Source: Cyclina sinensis (Eukaryota; Mollusca; Bivalvia; Venerida; Veneridae). Taken from it: a DNA stretch of 64,000 nucleotides. The DNA lies in the NCBI GenBank assembly GCA_012932295.1, contig JAAONU010000004.1:29862304-29926303 (forward strand). Reading direction: 5' to 3'. Positions within the stretch are counted from its first letter, which is position 1, and the number at the start of each line of letters is the position of its first letter. The notes under the pieces are model-generated. The model made no database searches, was not told the DNA's origin, and was given only the letters and a program-made list of their open reading frames with translations. Shown here one piece after another: positions 11,597 through 26,500 of the stretch. Position numbers and translations under genes: made by a program.

Positions 11597-14500
11597 CTGA
11601 AAGAAGCAATGAAGCATTTTAAATCAGGTAAAAGGTATATTGCAACTGTTTCTCCTTTTCAGCACGACAAACTTTGGAAACCGGCTAGAAACTACAAAAA
11701 TGAATAATAAAAATTCTTGTGCACTGCTCTGACTATGATTGCTTGGTAAAATCAGACAATGCTGTGATCATTGTTTACACTCAACTTAAAGAAATGAATA
11801 TGATTTCTTGATCCACTCATGTAGCATATAAAAATTCTGATATATCTCAAACAGCAAAATAAAATGAATACACAAAAAGTCATCAGCCTACACCCAGTAA
11901 AGTAATGATTGCCTGACAAAGTGAGCGACTTGATACAATTTCTCTCTCTTGTTTCAAATTATGTGTAAATATCGTTAAAGTACACAATTTCCATAGAACA
12001 CTCACTAAGGGGAAATTACACCCTGCCTTAGAAGGTGAGTTTCTTAAATACTTTTTCTCAATCCTCTTTCATTTAACAGAAATACATGAATGTGCAAAAG
12101 CTAATGACTTTAAATAAACATTTAACACTCTGTCAGGTTACACTTTGACTGTGGAAGGGTGATAATTTTTTTAATTAACTTCTCTCCCCTTTTTTAAATG
12201 ATGTAAACGTGCAAAGTATGATGATTTTAAATAAATCCAAGCATAAATAGCGTAAATTCCAAATACAATTCAAGCAAAAGTGGACATAAGCATCCATTCT
12301 CAGTAAGAACAACAGTGCAGATGGTCAAATTCCAAGGCTTTTATGAACTATCTTAACTCATCATACAAATGTCTTTATTGGTATTTGCTGCACCATTTTA
12401 TTCTAAGGCTTATCTTTTCAACTTATACTTTGAATACTTACTTGGCCGCAAAGAAGACCTTTAGCAAACATTTGCTGTCACTAACATGCGTTATATGAGC
12501 ATTCAAGAAGCCAGATGTCGGCTCAACACTGAAAGTACCATTCCCTTGGCTCTCATAAGATTCTGTAAATGAATAGTTTATATAAATATATACATACAAA
12601 TTAAACCTTTGAACAGTGACTTACAGAAATTAGGTAAAAATTGACTGCTTAGATGCTTTTTTTTTTCAGATGTGACAGGTACAAAAGACAGACATACATA
12701 CTAGCATAACATTACAAGTAACTTAACAGATGTTGCAGCAGTGGTATAAAATCAACACCAAGCAAATGGAGTTTATCTTTACCTTTGTTTAGCATTTTCA
12801 TGTTTCATGCTGAAAACTGTTCACTATAAATATTAAGCTGAGACAGGCCAAAGACCTAAATAACAAATAGTTTACTAGGTCTTTGGACAGGCTATGGCCC
12901 TCAGCATACGGTTATTAATTTCTTTCCAATGTCACAATGGCTGCATCAACCCACAGAAACACAGTTTCAGCTATGAAATTTAGAGATATTAAGTGAGGCA
13001 CTTCACTTAGGTCTGGCACAGAAATCAGTAACAATAAAACTTCTGACATTCACTAACCTTGACTAACAGTCCAGTAGGTATGAGAAGATGTCTGGTTAGA
13101 GATCAACAACTGAAGCTCTCTTGTCTGACCAACAAGACATGTTCCAAAATCTAAAGATTCTTTTGACAACTCAAACTGGGGTACTGTCAGTGTGGCATGC
13201 AATGGTACCAACTGTAAAATGTGAAAACAAAATATTATATTGTGATCGAAAGAACAGAAATCTGCTTTCAGCAGAAACAAGGCATGAAGTCCTGGACAGT
13301 TTTTAATTCTTATAGGATGTACAAAATACACCTGCTTGTACATCTAAACTCTTTACACTGAACAAGTAGATATTTTATTCCATTGAAAAAGTTATCTGTT
13401 TGAAAAAAAATTACCATAAAATGATTTCTCTTCAATAACAGACTGTTTCAGATTTAAGTTAATCTGGTTGCCTTATTAGTCATGTATATACCTGCTGAGC
13501 ACCATTATTAAACTCCACCAGTAGATTATCTTTGATCTCAATCTTCTTTCCAGTATCACTGGAGTCATCTTCAGATTTCAAATACTCTTCAGTCAGGAGG
13601 CTGGAACTGGTCTGGAAGGCAATCTTCACCTGAAATAACATCAGCCAATAACAACTTTGTATTACAAATATATGTATACAACTAACTGCATATTCAAGCT
13701 ACAGTACCGGAAGTGTAAATTTTAAAGCCCAAGAATTAATTTGTAAAAACTTTGATCTGATTTTAAGAGCAATCATGCCACCGAAAACAGAAAGTATTAA
13801 ATTTATGTTATATTCAAAAAGCTATCATCCAAAAGGCTTATTTAAACAAATACGCAATGGCATAGGGCAAAATCAAATGGCCATTGAGACATTATTTAAA
13901 AAAAAAATACATTGAGAAATATGGATCTTGATAAAAGAAAAGGAAAGAAATTTCTAAAAAAGGTTTAGGTGACACATGTTGTACAAACATTATGTGTTTC
14001 ATTTCCAAATGTCTCATACGAAACTTACAATAAGGTTATGCCTTGGCTTCAGGGTGTGCATATCTGTTGAGTGGGATCTTGTAAGTCCCTCTCTGTTACT
14101 GGAAGGATCAAGTTCTACCATAACAAATGGTTGCTTGGCTACCAGTCTAAATGTTAGAGGAGTCAGTGTCAGGTTGGACAACATCACACTCTGTGTCTGG
14201 AGGCTCTCTGGCAATAACTGTAGCAATAACAAGCAAACTGAACACACAGCTATGGACAAATCTGAGACCCTTAATATTTATTCGTAAAAAAAAACAACAG
14301 CAACATGCAGTAAACATTCAGACTCTATGACAATGAATTATTAACTCATTCCTATTAATAAAACCAATTATTTGCTATATGTTGTTATTTCTATTCTATG
14401 TGCATGTTACAGGTCTCAGCTATGCTTCTTATAATACCTGTGATTTTTCATACCAAATAAAATAACTAAAACTACATAGAGAATAACAGGTTGGTGTCTT

Positions 14501-17500
14501 GGACGGAGAAAGTTTATCTGGCAAGGCATAGTAATTTATCTGGTGAGCTGAAGGCTGACCTGATAAATTTCGGAGATGAGCCAGATAAATTTTTTTCATC
14601 CGAGACGCCAACCTATTATTCTATTTATCCTGTCACATTGATTCTTTTGCTTTTTACTAACAAGAAATTAACAAAATGCAAGCGCACAAGTTTGTTTAGA
14701 AATAGTACACCTGATTACATGACCAGGTAACTGTATATCAACGTAAAATACCGTAGATAAAGAAAAATATACAGCACCTTGTTTTTAGTTCAAAACTGTT
14801 ATTACTGTCGTGATAAAAGAAAATCTATGGGTTTACCAGCCAAATTATTTGACTAGAATCACAGCATTTGTCAAATAATTGACAGATTGAAAAATTTAAA
14901 TCTGATGCAGGTTTTAGAAATTGCATATCGATTTTTCTATTCTACTCAAGGAAGTGTTATCACTATTCAACAACTGAAAAAAGTTTTTAAAGCTTCATTT
15001 TCTGGAAATGCACTATAAATCTTTTTTTTATTTTACTCTTATAGGGGTGGATCAGTGGTCCAGTGGTCACACTGGATTTGAATGCAGTGGTGGCAAAAGA
15101 ATTCCTCTGAATAAGATGCTTTCTGTATCTCTCACTTTACCCAACAACTTATATAAAATATAAACTTTTCAAGGAGGCTTCAGTCATATGGACAATAGGT
15201 ACTGATGATAAATAAACTCCGATAGTCAGATCCTATATGACTATAACTGACCTGATAATCCTCCTTGAGAAGACTGCTCATGGCAGATCTGTATCTCATC
15301 CCTTCCTCTTCAGCACACTCGATTGTAAGCCTAAAATACAGAGAATAAACACTGAAAATCTGTACATGTATATAAATAAATATAAATATCATAATCATCT
15401 GGTGTTCAAACACACAAATTTAAAGAAATTATACTTGTCCATTTGTGAAACGTCACACTAGGTCTACAGAACAGCAATATACACTAGCTTACATAGTAAC
15501 ATACATGCATATTTTACATGACATTTTGACCAATCCTTCCTACAGACCTGTATCTATACATTCATAATGCACCTTATTTGGTGTTGTTGAATTTTATCTC
15601 TCAAATGAAAAGAACCCTCAACTCTAAACTTAGAGATGTAGGATTTCATTTAAAAGTTTAGCAAGTCAGTTAAGTTTTCAATGCTTAAAAGACAAAAAAA
15701 GCATGTTACACAAACATTCCTTTTTAAGATTAAAAACACTCTACACAAAAAAACTGAAATGCACACATCTGAAGTCGGACTAAGTGACTTTAAAATTTCA
15801 TACACTAAGCATAAACTTTTCTAGATAAGTGATAAATTATAAGATATATGCTAAAGTATAAAATATATATGAACATAAAATAAATTAGAAGATATATGAT
15901 ACACATACAATATATGACTAATCCTAAGATGTAAGATTAAGTTACAAGAGAAGACATTATACATACAAAGCTGGTTTAAGATGAGCAGGTCATGTCAAGT
16001 CGGAGCTGGGTAGCTTCATAAGCTTGCTTTCTGAACAGTTTGCCATCCTTACTCTGTGTTTCTGGGTTGTCAAGACTTGTAAAACCAAGGATGTATCCGT
16101 TACAGTTCATATCTTGAGTCACATCTTCTGTAGGATGAGGGGTGAAACTTACAACAACACTTGCATGGCCTTTAGCAGGTATTACCTGTCAGTAAAAAAA
16201 GAAGACAAAGTCTATAAATTTTTATGTTCTTTTTTCATCATATCTTTTTTATCTACATTCCTTAAAAAGGAATAACATTCTAAGGAACTTAAACTACATG
16301 TACATAAGGTTTGGGTATTAAACTGTTGTGCACAGTTTCTGTAATTCAACTTCAGCAGTTTCTGATTTTCCTCCTCTATCTGCACAAAAACAACAGATAA
16401 TTTACCAGAAAAAAATTAGCAAATTCAATCTGACATTTACTGATAAAAAATTAAAAAAAGAAAATAAGAATTTATTCCTTTTTACTTAGCTGTCAGACCT
16501 ATACCAACCAAATCAGTACTCAGACATTTTGACAAAACTCTATATTTAACTAAATCAGTTAAAAAAAAGCTTTAACAATATGAAGCCCTACCATTTGAGA
16601 AGGTCTAATACTGTATGGAGCAGGCAGCTAGCTGACCTTCATGCTGCCTACAGAACACGCTGACAACTTTTGGCCTCGGGTTCTCTTTTGGCTGGGCTGT
16701 GTCAGCCACTCCCATCAGACTTGTTGAAAGTTGATAAGGTAACTTCTCGACTTGTATTTTTGGAGCTGTCGGCTGAGTTTGGTATATAGTCTGTGGGTTC
16801 ACGAATCACTGGCATAGGAACTGTAATTTTAGAAATAATGAACAATGATAACTATAATAAATTTCAGATCATAAAGATGTGTTATAATAACTAATGACAA
16901 AAAAAATGGAATGAAATAATGCTTTGAATCTAGAAATGAAAATGAAAATGGTCCAGATATTTCTTAATCAGTGAATATGAATGAGGTTAATATTAACTAC
17001 AATCACATGACAGAGGTTACGATTGTAAAAATGGTACAGATTTGTAGTTAGGAATAAAATCTATACCTATTCTATTTACAATTTAACATTTTCTTATTTC
17101 TTAAATAGTATATCAAGAACAATCCTCTTTGAATGAGACAAAAGTATTTTCTACACTGGATTAACCAGCTAACAGGACACTGTTTTACATGTATACAATA
17201 ACAAACTAGACATGTGACAGTTCAGAATACAAAGAATGAAAGCATTTTATAAGATTGTGAGGGAAAAATACACTTGTAACTGAACATGCAATGAAAACTA
17301 AATATGGCATACATTTTAGAAAATATATATTTACAAGCTTACATATTTGGAAAAAGATGATGGTTAAATATGGTTTTGTATGTTATTGAAATAAAGTAAA
17401 GCTTAACATGGTTTACAACACATTAAACGTGGAATTAAATTCTGTTTTTAAGTCTAGCATTTCTAAATGGTTGTCAGGAAAAGAGTTACAACTAGCACAA

Positions 17501-20500
17501 TAAAACGCTTGAGGGAAAATACAGGAAACAGCTGATGACATTTCCCTCCCAAACCTTCTTCAAACTTACAATCCCAGTTTATCACCAACCTTTGGGATTT
17601 ATATCTAAAAAATCTTGTTCAAATTACAATTCAATGTTATCACCAACCTTACAGATTTATATCTCCAAAATCTTGTTCAACTTAACTATCAAGTTTATCA
17701 CACCTTGGATTTATCTTCTCCAAAATCTTGTTCAAATTACAATCCCAGTTTATCATCAAACTTATGGATTTATATCTCCAAAATCTTGTTCCAATTACAA
17801 TCCCAATTTATCACAATTCTAATGGAATTACATCCTCCAAACCTTGTTCAAATTACTTCCCAGTTTATCATCAACCTTATGGATCTAAATCTCCAAAATC
17901 TTGTTTCAATTACATTCCTAATTATCACAATTTTTATGGATTTACATCCCCTACACCATGTTCAAATTACAATTCCAATTTCAAATTATCACAATCCCTA
18001 TGATGCTTATACCTGAAACTTAGACCATCTGCATCTAGCAATCAACTGCCTTTACATTTTGCTAGTAGAAAATGACAAGACAGAAAATGTAGTTTAATCT
18101 ATATATAAGATGGACACTCTTTTTTTATCCTGTTATCAACTTGACTGTTGGCATAACACAGGATCACATGTATTATTATGCAAGAGATTTAAGGTATGTT
18201 CTGATAATTTACAAATTTAAAATGTCATAATCGTCATAATATCAACTATATTCATGTTTACATGTGTATTGTGCAGCTTTATCCATAACATTTTCAATCA
18301 CAAATAAAGACATAAGATAAAGGCATGTCAATGATTACCAAATTGAGCATACAAGTACGATGCCTGGCTTAACAAAACGTGAATCTTTTGAATATCAGGG
18401 CCAATATGAATAACACTAATTGGCCAGGTCTTAATTTGGCCTCAGGTCCAATACGACTGCCCTGGAACAAATAACAGTGCCTATATCAAATCAATTATTT
18501 GATAACACATAATTATACTTGACTATATTTCAAAACATCTTTCATTTTCAACGGTATCATTTGTAACTCCAATTCAAACATTCTCTATATAAACAAACTC
18601 TTGAATTCAAACAGTCATATGTCTGGCTCTAGTGCCATTTTTGCACACATAAGGTCTAATGCAAGATACTGACAGAAAATTAAGGTTTAATTTGAGATTT
18701 GAGTATGCATATCATTATTGTAATAATTTTGTTTAAGAAAAAGTTTTCATATCTAAAGTATAGACTGCCTGTCCAGGATGTAATCTTTTGAATAAATTCA
18801 TATTGGTTGTGAGTCCAACCGTCAAGTTGACTCCTATATTCATACAAAATGCACTAATGCAGCTGTATCGTCAATAACAGGAAACTGTAATTTGTTTCTT
18901 TTTACTTTTTTCAAGTAATCAAATACTTATTCATGTTACTGATACTAAGTGCATCAAACAATCAAACAAAGAACTTGTTAACAAAATACTCACATCCCAA
19001 GTAAAAAATATCATGTAATATTTTGCAAAGAAAAGCCTTCTTGTTCCAATCAATTCCTCTATTTATGCCTCTGTATTATATAATTTTATTCATTATGTTC
19101 TTTATTGCTTTCTTATGATATTCTTTAAAATTGTGTTTTTCCCCCCCCCCCCAATTTCCATGTTTTAACTTCACACTCTTCACACTCTAAACCCTGCAAA
19201 GGTTCTCATTACAAATCATTCCTTTTCCTAACAAATTATTTACAGAGACAAAACAAGGAAATTCGTAAATAGTCCTTAAAACTATTTCAGTAACAACATT
19301 TTTCCTATTAAACAGTAGGACAGAGCATGCAAATAAATATAACAAGAGGATAATGGTATCTGTGTATACAATATTTATAATGAAAAGTTCATGTAGAGTT
19401 CCTTGCAAAAGTTTCTGCAGATTCCTCAGAAAGCAAGTTGAAAAATGACATTTCTCACTACAACCATTTATCAACAGGTTACTAAAGTACTATGATCTTT
19501 TTTTATCAAATACACTAAGAATACAGTTGATAGAACTAATGTCTATTATAAGTACAAATGTAATTTCAAAAATTACAAAAATAAATAACAAGATTCTTTT
19601 GACATTTTATAGGCATGGACACTTTTGAAAGGAACTGTACAATGATTTTCATGCAATCTGAAGGTGTCACAATAAACAAGGCACTGTAAAAGTTGTCCAA
19701 TGCTATGAACCTGCATGCATTACAAATCATGCATATTTCTTACCAATCTTCTTAGGTTTTACAGCTAAATAAAAGAAAATTATATGTTTACAAAATTAAT
19801 GACTTTTGTATTCTACAAGAATAAGAATATGATAACTTTTCTAAACTGCCTAATTTCTTCAAAAAAAAAAATAAATAAATATTTTATACCATTTGAACAG
19901 TTTATTATAAGGTATTCACCTGTGAATCAAACATGCATGAATAGGGCACTGTTTATATCTAGAAAGTCTTTTATCAGTCTGACAACGAGGTACAGTGAGG
20001 AGAATTTCTAACAAGCCTTTTTCTTCTTTTAATCTTTAAATTCTGTTAACAACAAATTCACCTTTAAAAACATATTTTCTGGATAAATTATACATAGCCT
20101 GTTGCTTTGGGGATTTTCATTAAATCTTGTAACCTAAATAACTGTCTCTGTCACTTTCAATGGGGTATTATTTTTATAACATAATTACCTTCCGCAGGTG
20201 GGACTATCTCCTTCCCTTCAGCGTCTTTGAGTGGAAAACCCTTACCAAAACATACCACCATATCAACAAGTTTAGAATCACCTTCTTCAAGGTTATACAC
20301 CTGCCAGTCCACTCGGATATCTGTAAAGACAAAAAGGAAATACCTATTCATGAACTTAACTTTACCCTGCTTGTAGCAGTTGTTTTGCCTTTGTGACTGG
20401 GGCAGACTCATACAGAATGTTAAATCTTCACTGTTTGCTACAGGTGGTGAATATTTAATTAAAACACATGTTACATTGATTGGGAAGCAAGTTCTTGCAA

Positions 20501-23500
20501 CTTATATTAATCCCTCTTGATGACTGCTTCCTGGGTTCAAACCAGTACTAGCACTGAAAGTGAGGAATGCGGAAGGTCACTGTAGATTCTCATCCCTGTT
20601 TGAAAATATATTAGAATGAAGGCATATATTGTGTCTTTTGGCAAAAACAACATGATAATCATGCCTCAGTCTATTCAGTAATGAGTAGTGCAGCGAACTA
20701 TTAAAATCACAAGCTTTTTTGTACAGTCACAAGTGACTGACCCAATCATGTGACACATCCTGAGAACTTTTACAACCTAGCCAATCTAAATCATGAAAGT
20801 TTATTTAAATAGATCTACAATGAAAATTTTTTTAAAAAATCATAGTAAATAGATGTATAACATTACCATTAGGACTGGTATTTTTCACTCTCATTGTGCG
20901 ATTACAGATGGAGGTACCAGCTACATGGGTACCAAACCTGACCATTGGTTTCATTTCTGGTATACCGGAGGTCATTTGGAAGGTCAAAGGGCAACCTACC
21001 ACTGTCATTGTCACTGGTATTTTGACATCTTCTAACTCACCAACCTGAAATAAAGATATAAAATATAACTGACTACTGATCTTTTCCGCAAGGTGGGTAA
21101 GTGAAATAATGAAGAGACACATAAACATCAAAGAATTATCATTATACTAACAAATGAATGAATGGATTAGGAAAACTAGATATTGACAATGAAATGAGAA
21201 CCTGAAAAACATAAGTGACTTATGTCTTACCCTACAGATGACATTATCCTTATATTCTCCCCACATGTCACTGAAGGCAGTCACTTCTATGATGTTTTCA
21301 CTGAATGCAGAGAGAATACCTGAAGCTGGTTGAGGTACAAAGGCCACTCCATAACCTTGGCTCAACATGGCTGAACACAGATCTGTAATAGTATGGTAAA
21401 GGTCCAATAATAATACCACTCTGATTATTTTGAAATCATGCAAAATGCAAAAATCAGCCATTTGAAAAACAACGAACAAACAAAAACAAAACCCCACAAG
21501 TTAAGAACAAATACAATATGCTATTTACATGCTTAGTGATTTATTATAAAGATAATTTTCTGACAAATCATATAAGCCAAACTTTAATGAAAATTCAGAT
21601 TTAAAATATCTATATAAATTAACAAGAAATCTTTTGAGTGGATGCAACTTAATCTAAATCTGAAAATACAAGTAAGTTCTTAAATCTGTTATAACAAATT
21701 CCTGGTAAATTTATTTCTAGTTTCAAAACTCTACAAAGAATATTCATTTTCACCTGAGAATTCATTTCACTGCAAAAAAAGGAGTGGAACAAAGAATTCT
21801 GTCAGGCACCCAACATTTAAGTAATTTAATGATCACAGCATTCATAATATTTCAGTACAAGATCTGAATAATGAAGCACTGCCTTCTGTATTATGTGTCC
21901 TTTCTAAGATGGTAAATCAAAGAACATACCAGCCTGTGCTTTAGATTCTGTTTTGCTGAAAGGATCTGCCAGATTTGGAGTCTTTCCAAGCATTAGTCTC
22001 CTTGTGCTGTAATGTAAAGAAACAGTAACATGATAATAATGTTAAATATGATAATAAAGAAACATGATGATTCAGCAAAATGACATTGAAACAGCATGAT
22101 CATGAAGCAACATGACAATGAAGCAACTTTATTGAAGCATAGTAATGAATCAACAGTGAAAGCAATGATGATAAAATAATGTGAATGAAGCACATGATTA
22201 ATGATAGGCAACATGATTTACATGAAGCAACATGATAATGAAGCAACATGTTAATGAATCAACATGTTAATGAAGCAACATGATAATGAATCAACATGTG
22301 AATGAAGAAACATGAAAATGAAGCAAAAATATACAAAAGTAAAATAGTTATAAAGCAACATTAATGATAATGATATGAGCAATGTAATGAAAACATATAA
22401 TACAGTTAATAATAGCAACATATAATGAATCAAAAGAAACATGATAATATAATAGAGCAACATTGTAAACAAAAGAATAGATAAAGTTAAGCATCATGAT
22501 AATAAGAAAAATAAAAAAAAAACATGTAAAAAGCATATATGATACTACTATAGAGTCTTGTCTAAAAAGTACACAAATCTAGAAGCGCATGAATAAGCTA
22601 CATAGAAAAATCCGTATTATGTTAGTGTCGAATACGGTACCATATATGGAAGTGCCGGACTATTTTTCTTGGTTGGCTCCCAGCCTTGTTGTGCGTGACG
22701 TAGTATTTGGAAGCGGGAACTGATACTACAGGCACCTTGTGGGGAATCCGTATGTATTTTTAGTAACGAAATCCCCCCGTCAAAAAATATAAACAAACAT
22801 AATTCAAAGTGTTTTATTGAATACTATTACAATTCTTTAACATAAAAATCCATAAATTGTACCCTTCTATCAAAATCTTATGAATACACACAAGTAACGT
22901 TCTATTTAAAAGAGAATCGTCGTGATTTCAACTACGTCGTCTGCAACTGTTTACATGTATACAGTATAGGTCATATGTATACAATATCTGTTTCTGTCTA
23001 AAATGTCCGACGATTTGTTTGATACAATCCAACTGAAGAATTAATTTATTCACTGCAAAATAATGTTTATCCTTCCAACATTTGCTGACATTGAAATATT
23101 GATGTGTGTTCCCGATTGTGGCGGCCATTTTAAATGATTTTAAATGAGTTGGAGGCGTGGCTTCTTTCTACAAATTTGATGTATTCATCCGCCATTCATA
23201 ATTTTATTTTTCAATAATATGTGATTGTTTGTGAAATAAAAGTTCAGTAAATTGAATCATTTTGTCTTATTATTTATTGTCTAAAATTTATAGGTATATA
23301 ATAAAAGGAAAATTATGTTGTAGTAGCTGTGTGAGACCTTGTATTTTGCAACTTGCAGCGTGGGAAAATCGATATCCAAGGTCTCGCGAGATATCGATTT
23401 CCCCACGTGCTCGTAGCAAAATACAAGGTCACAGACAGCTACTACAACATAATATTCCCTATATACCAATAAAGCAAAATGACTACAAAGCAACAAGAAA

Positions 23501-26500
23501 ATAAACAATATGTCTAAAAAGTAACACAACAATAAATGATAATAAAGTAATACTACATAGAAGCAATGACTTTTAAAGTGAGATTTACTTGTTGATATAC
23601 CACAAAGTCATACAGCCAAATTTTCTTCCAAACACATTTCAAACTGTTTTATTAAAAGTCACTGACTAAACCAAAGCAAACAAAAATTTTGTTTGAAGTA
23701 CCTGACAGTTCTTGTAATCTCATTTCTTCTCTCCTCAGGTGGCGTGGGAGGTTTGGAGAAGAATGTCTCCATTGTGAAGGAGTATGGTGTAGTTATAGCA
23801 GTGTTGTTGGTCAGGTGAAGGTACAGCTTTGGGCTTGAGTTCAGAGGCACTTCTTTTCCAAAATCGAGTTTTACTTCATCCAAGCTTCTGAAGAAATAAA
23901 AAAAAACAGTTACATGTATCTTAAGTAGGCTTCTAAAGTTTTACAAAACCAATACTTACCTACAAATTGATGTACATGTACAGTTGTAAAGCAAAGCAAA
24001 ACATTACTAAACTTGAGAAATTTTAGTCATTTGTTTTTTTGTTTGTTTTTTTTCAATGAAGTTTCTGCATTTTTGTCTAAACATAATGAATGTAATGCTA
24101 CTAAAATTTCTCCCCATTTCAAGCTGATACTAGAGACAGGTTATTAACATATGTTCCAGCATATACTTACAGTTTCTGCCTGCCATCAAGAGACACATGA
24201 TATTGTACAGAGAGACCCTTAGAATCACAGTACAGGGCCAGTATCAGGGGCTTGTCCACACCTTCAACTTTACAGGGAACTCTAAGGTCACTGAAGTCAC
24301 CCTGTTGAATTACAAAGAAAAAAGAATCAATCTGTACAATCTGTGTTTTATTCTTGTGTGAGTTACTCTTACAAGCACACATATATATAGATATGACAAC
24401 ATTTACAGAACTTATGATTGAATGTTGCTAGTAAAGTTTTAGACACCCTTATGCTCATAGATATTCAATATTATACACAATCTTTTTGTTCTATGCTGAT
24501 AACAGACATGTATTTCAACAATAACATGTCTTAACTTATGAGTCTAAACAGCACTCTGCAGTAAAACAAGCCAAAGTTTAAAGTGTGTCTTATAACAAGA
24601 GAAGCCTCAGTCTAAGCTATAAACTGGGACCTACTCAGTCTGATAAATGCTGGCTCTTTCTCTCATAAATTACTAAAACTAGGAATCACCAAATGTAAGT
24701 ATATAACATCAGAAAAGGGCCGTCAAATAATGTTGACCTAAATATGTTCTTTTCTGTACTTGACTTGAAAACTGATTATAACATGCATATCCTATTTTCC
24801 ATTTTCAAACTTTATATATATATTTATTTAATGTATATTTATTTTATATTTTATATCACATAGAATAAAATATGTTTAAACTTTACGTCACAAGTATCCT
24901 CAAAGGTTATTGCCTCAAAAACGGTATATTAAATTTGAATAACTTTTTAACACAATCAAACTAAAATGAGTCACTATTAAAAGAGAAGATTTTTTTCTGA
25001 CAAGAAATAACTTTTAATAACTCATTATATATCATACTTGCTTTAAGAAAAAAAAAACTGTTACATACCTCTCTATAAGCTATGAAATGTACAGTAATTA
25101 CTTTCTCTTCCCTGGCTCTGAGTTCTCCCATCTTTGGATCCATGCTTATCTGACAGTCTTTACAATCTTCCCCCAATGGCTTGAAAGAAAATGACAGGGG
25201 AAATGAAAAAGTGTGCCTTGTATATCTTTACTCATTAGACAGGTTCCTTCATTACTAGAGAGAACTTGCTCCAAGTCCTGTTGTGTTATGGAGTAATGAA
25301 CGTCTTTTAAGTTTATACACTTTCACACCTCAAGTAAAAATATAAAGACATCATTTTTTTGCAAATGAAAAACTGTAAGAGAAACACAGGAAGAGTTTGA
25401 CTTTAGAAGACATTTTAGAAAAGTCTGTAAGTAGTCTCCACTTTTAATTGTAATGTGTGCATTATAGCCACTCAGGAGGTAAAAAAACGATCCACTCTGA
25501 ATGAAACACTCACCTCTCCCCACTCATACACTGTTGGAAGCAGTGTCTGATTGAGCAATCTTGCTGTTGCCATGACAGGCACGCCGACATACACCTGTGG
25601 CATAGGCAACTTCACACTGTAACAAACACGCCTGCACTGTCTGTACCTCGGCAAAACATGCCACATTACTGTAAGTGTAAAAGCAGTATGTCAGAAAATT
25701 ACTGTAATACAATACCAGACTTAAAGACTTTTTGCAGACAATATAACAAAGTAGGATATTATGTATTACATGCAATAGAACAGCAAACTATTAACCATGT
25801 AAACCTTAACTAATACTAAAACTGAAGGCAACTCATGGCCCATCATATACATGTATGACAGCAAAGTTACATTTGTAAAAGTTTAAAAGAGGAATCTGTT
25901 TTTCCTCACAGTGAAAAAAAAAGACAACAGCACATACTGATTCTGCTGCTTGTGCAAAACGTTAAGAAGCAGTGTTTTGTAAATTCTCAATAAAATGCTT
26001 ATTGATGGGATCACATATTTTGAGAGGTGCAGTGATCGAGCAGTTAGAATGCCAGACTCCCTATCTGGAAGTCTCTGGTTTGAATCCCACCAGACTGGTT
26101 TGACACTCCAGTGACTTTCTGCATTTCAAACTTTTGGTGCTGGTTTGAACCCAAAATAAATTAGTTTTATCTGAACTTTCTGAAATGGGAAAAAGAACAG
26201 AGATGACAGGATGAAACCTATACAGAACCAAAACATTCTATTAGTGGTGTATGACCAACATGAAGTAGATAAACAACACACCAGTCTTTGCCATCCTCAA
26301 CCATGATTTCAATTACCCTCCTAACAGTTTTGGTAGACAGTGGATGAAAAGTGACGGTGATCACTTTACTTTCCAATGGTTTCAACTCGCCCTCACTCGG
26401 CTCAAATGTAAACTCACTAAATACCTACAAAATAGTGTTTTTTTTCTCTTTGAAGAACATTAGTGTTACATACTGAAGAAATGATACAAGCCTGTATTAT

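Noticed and set aside
17535..18016. Overlapping open frames with repeated peptide motifs
   Set aside because: Three frames are open at once because a 58-bp minisatellite lacks stops; it lies inside a DLEC1 intron.
22010..22536. Hydrophobic minus-strand frames suggesting membrane segments
   Set aside because: They come from the 16-bp minisatellite; Ile/Met/Leu codons follow the repeat.
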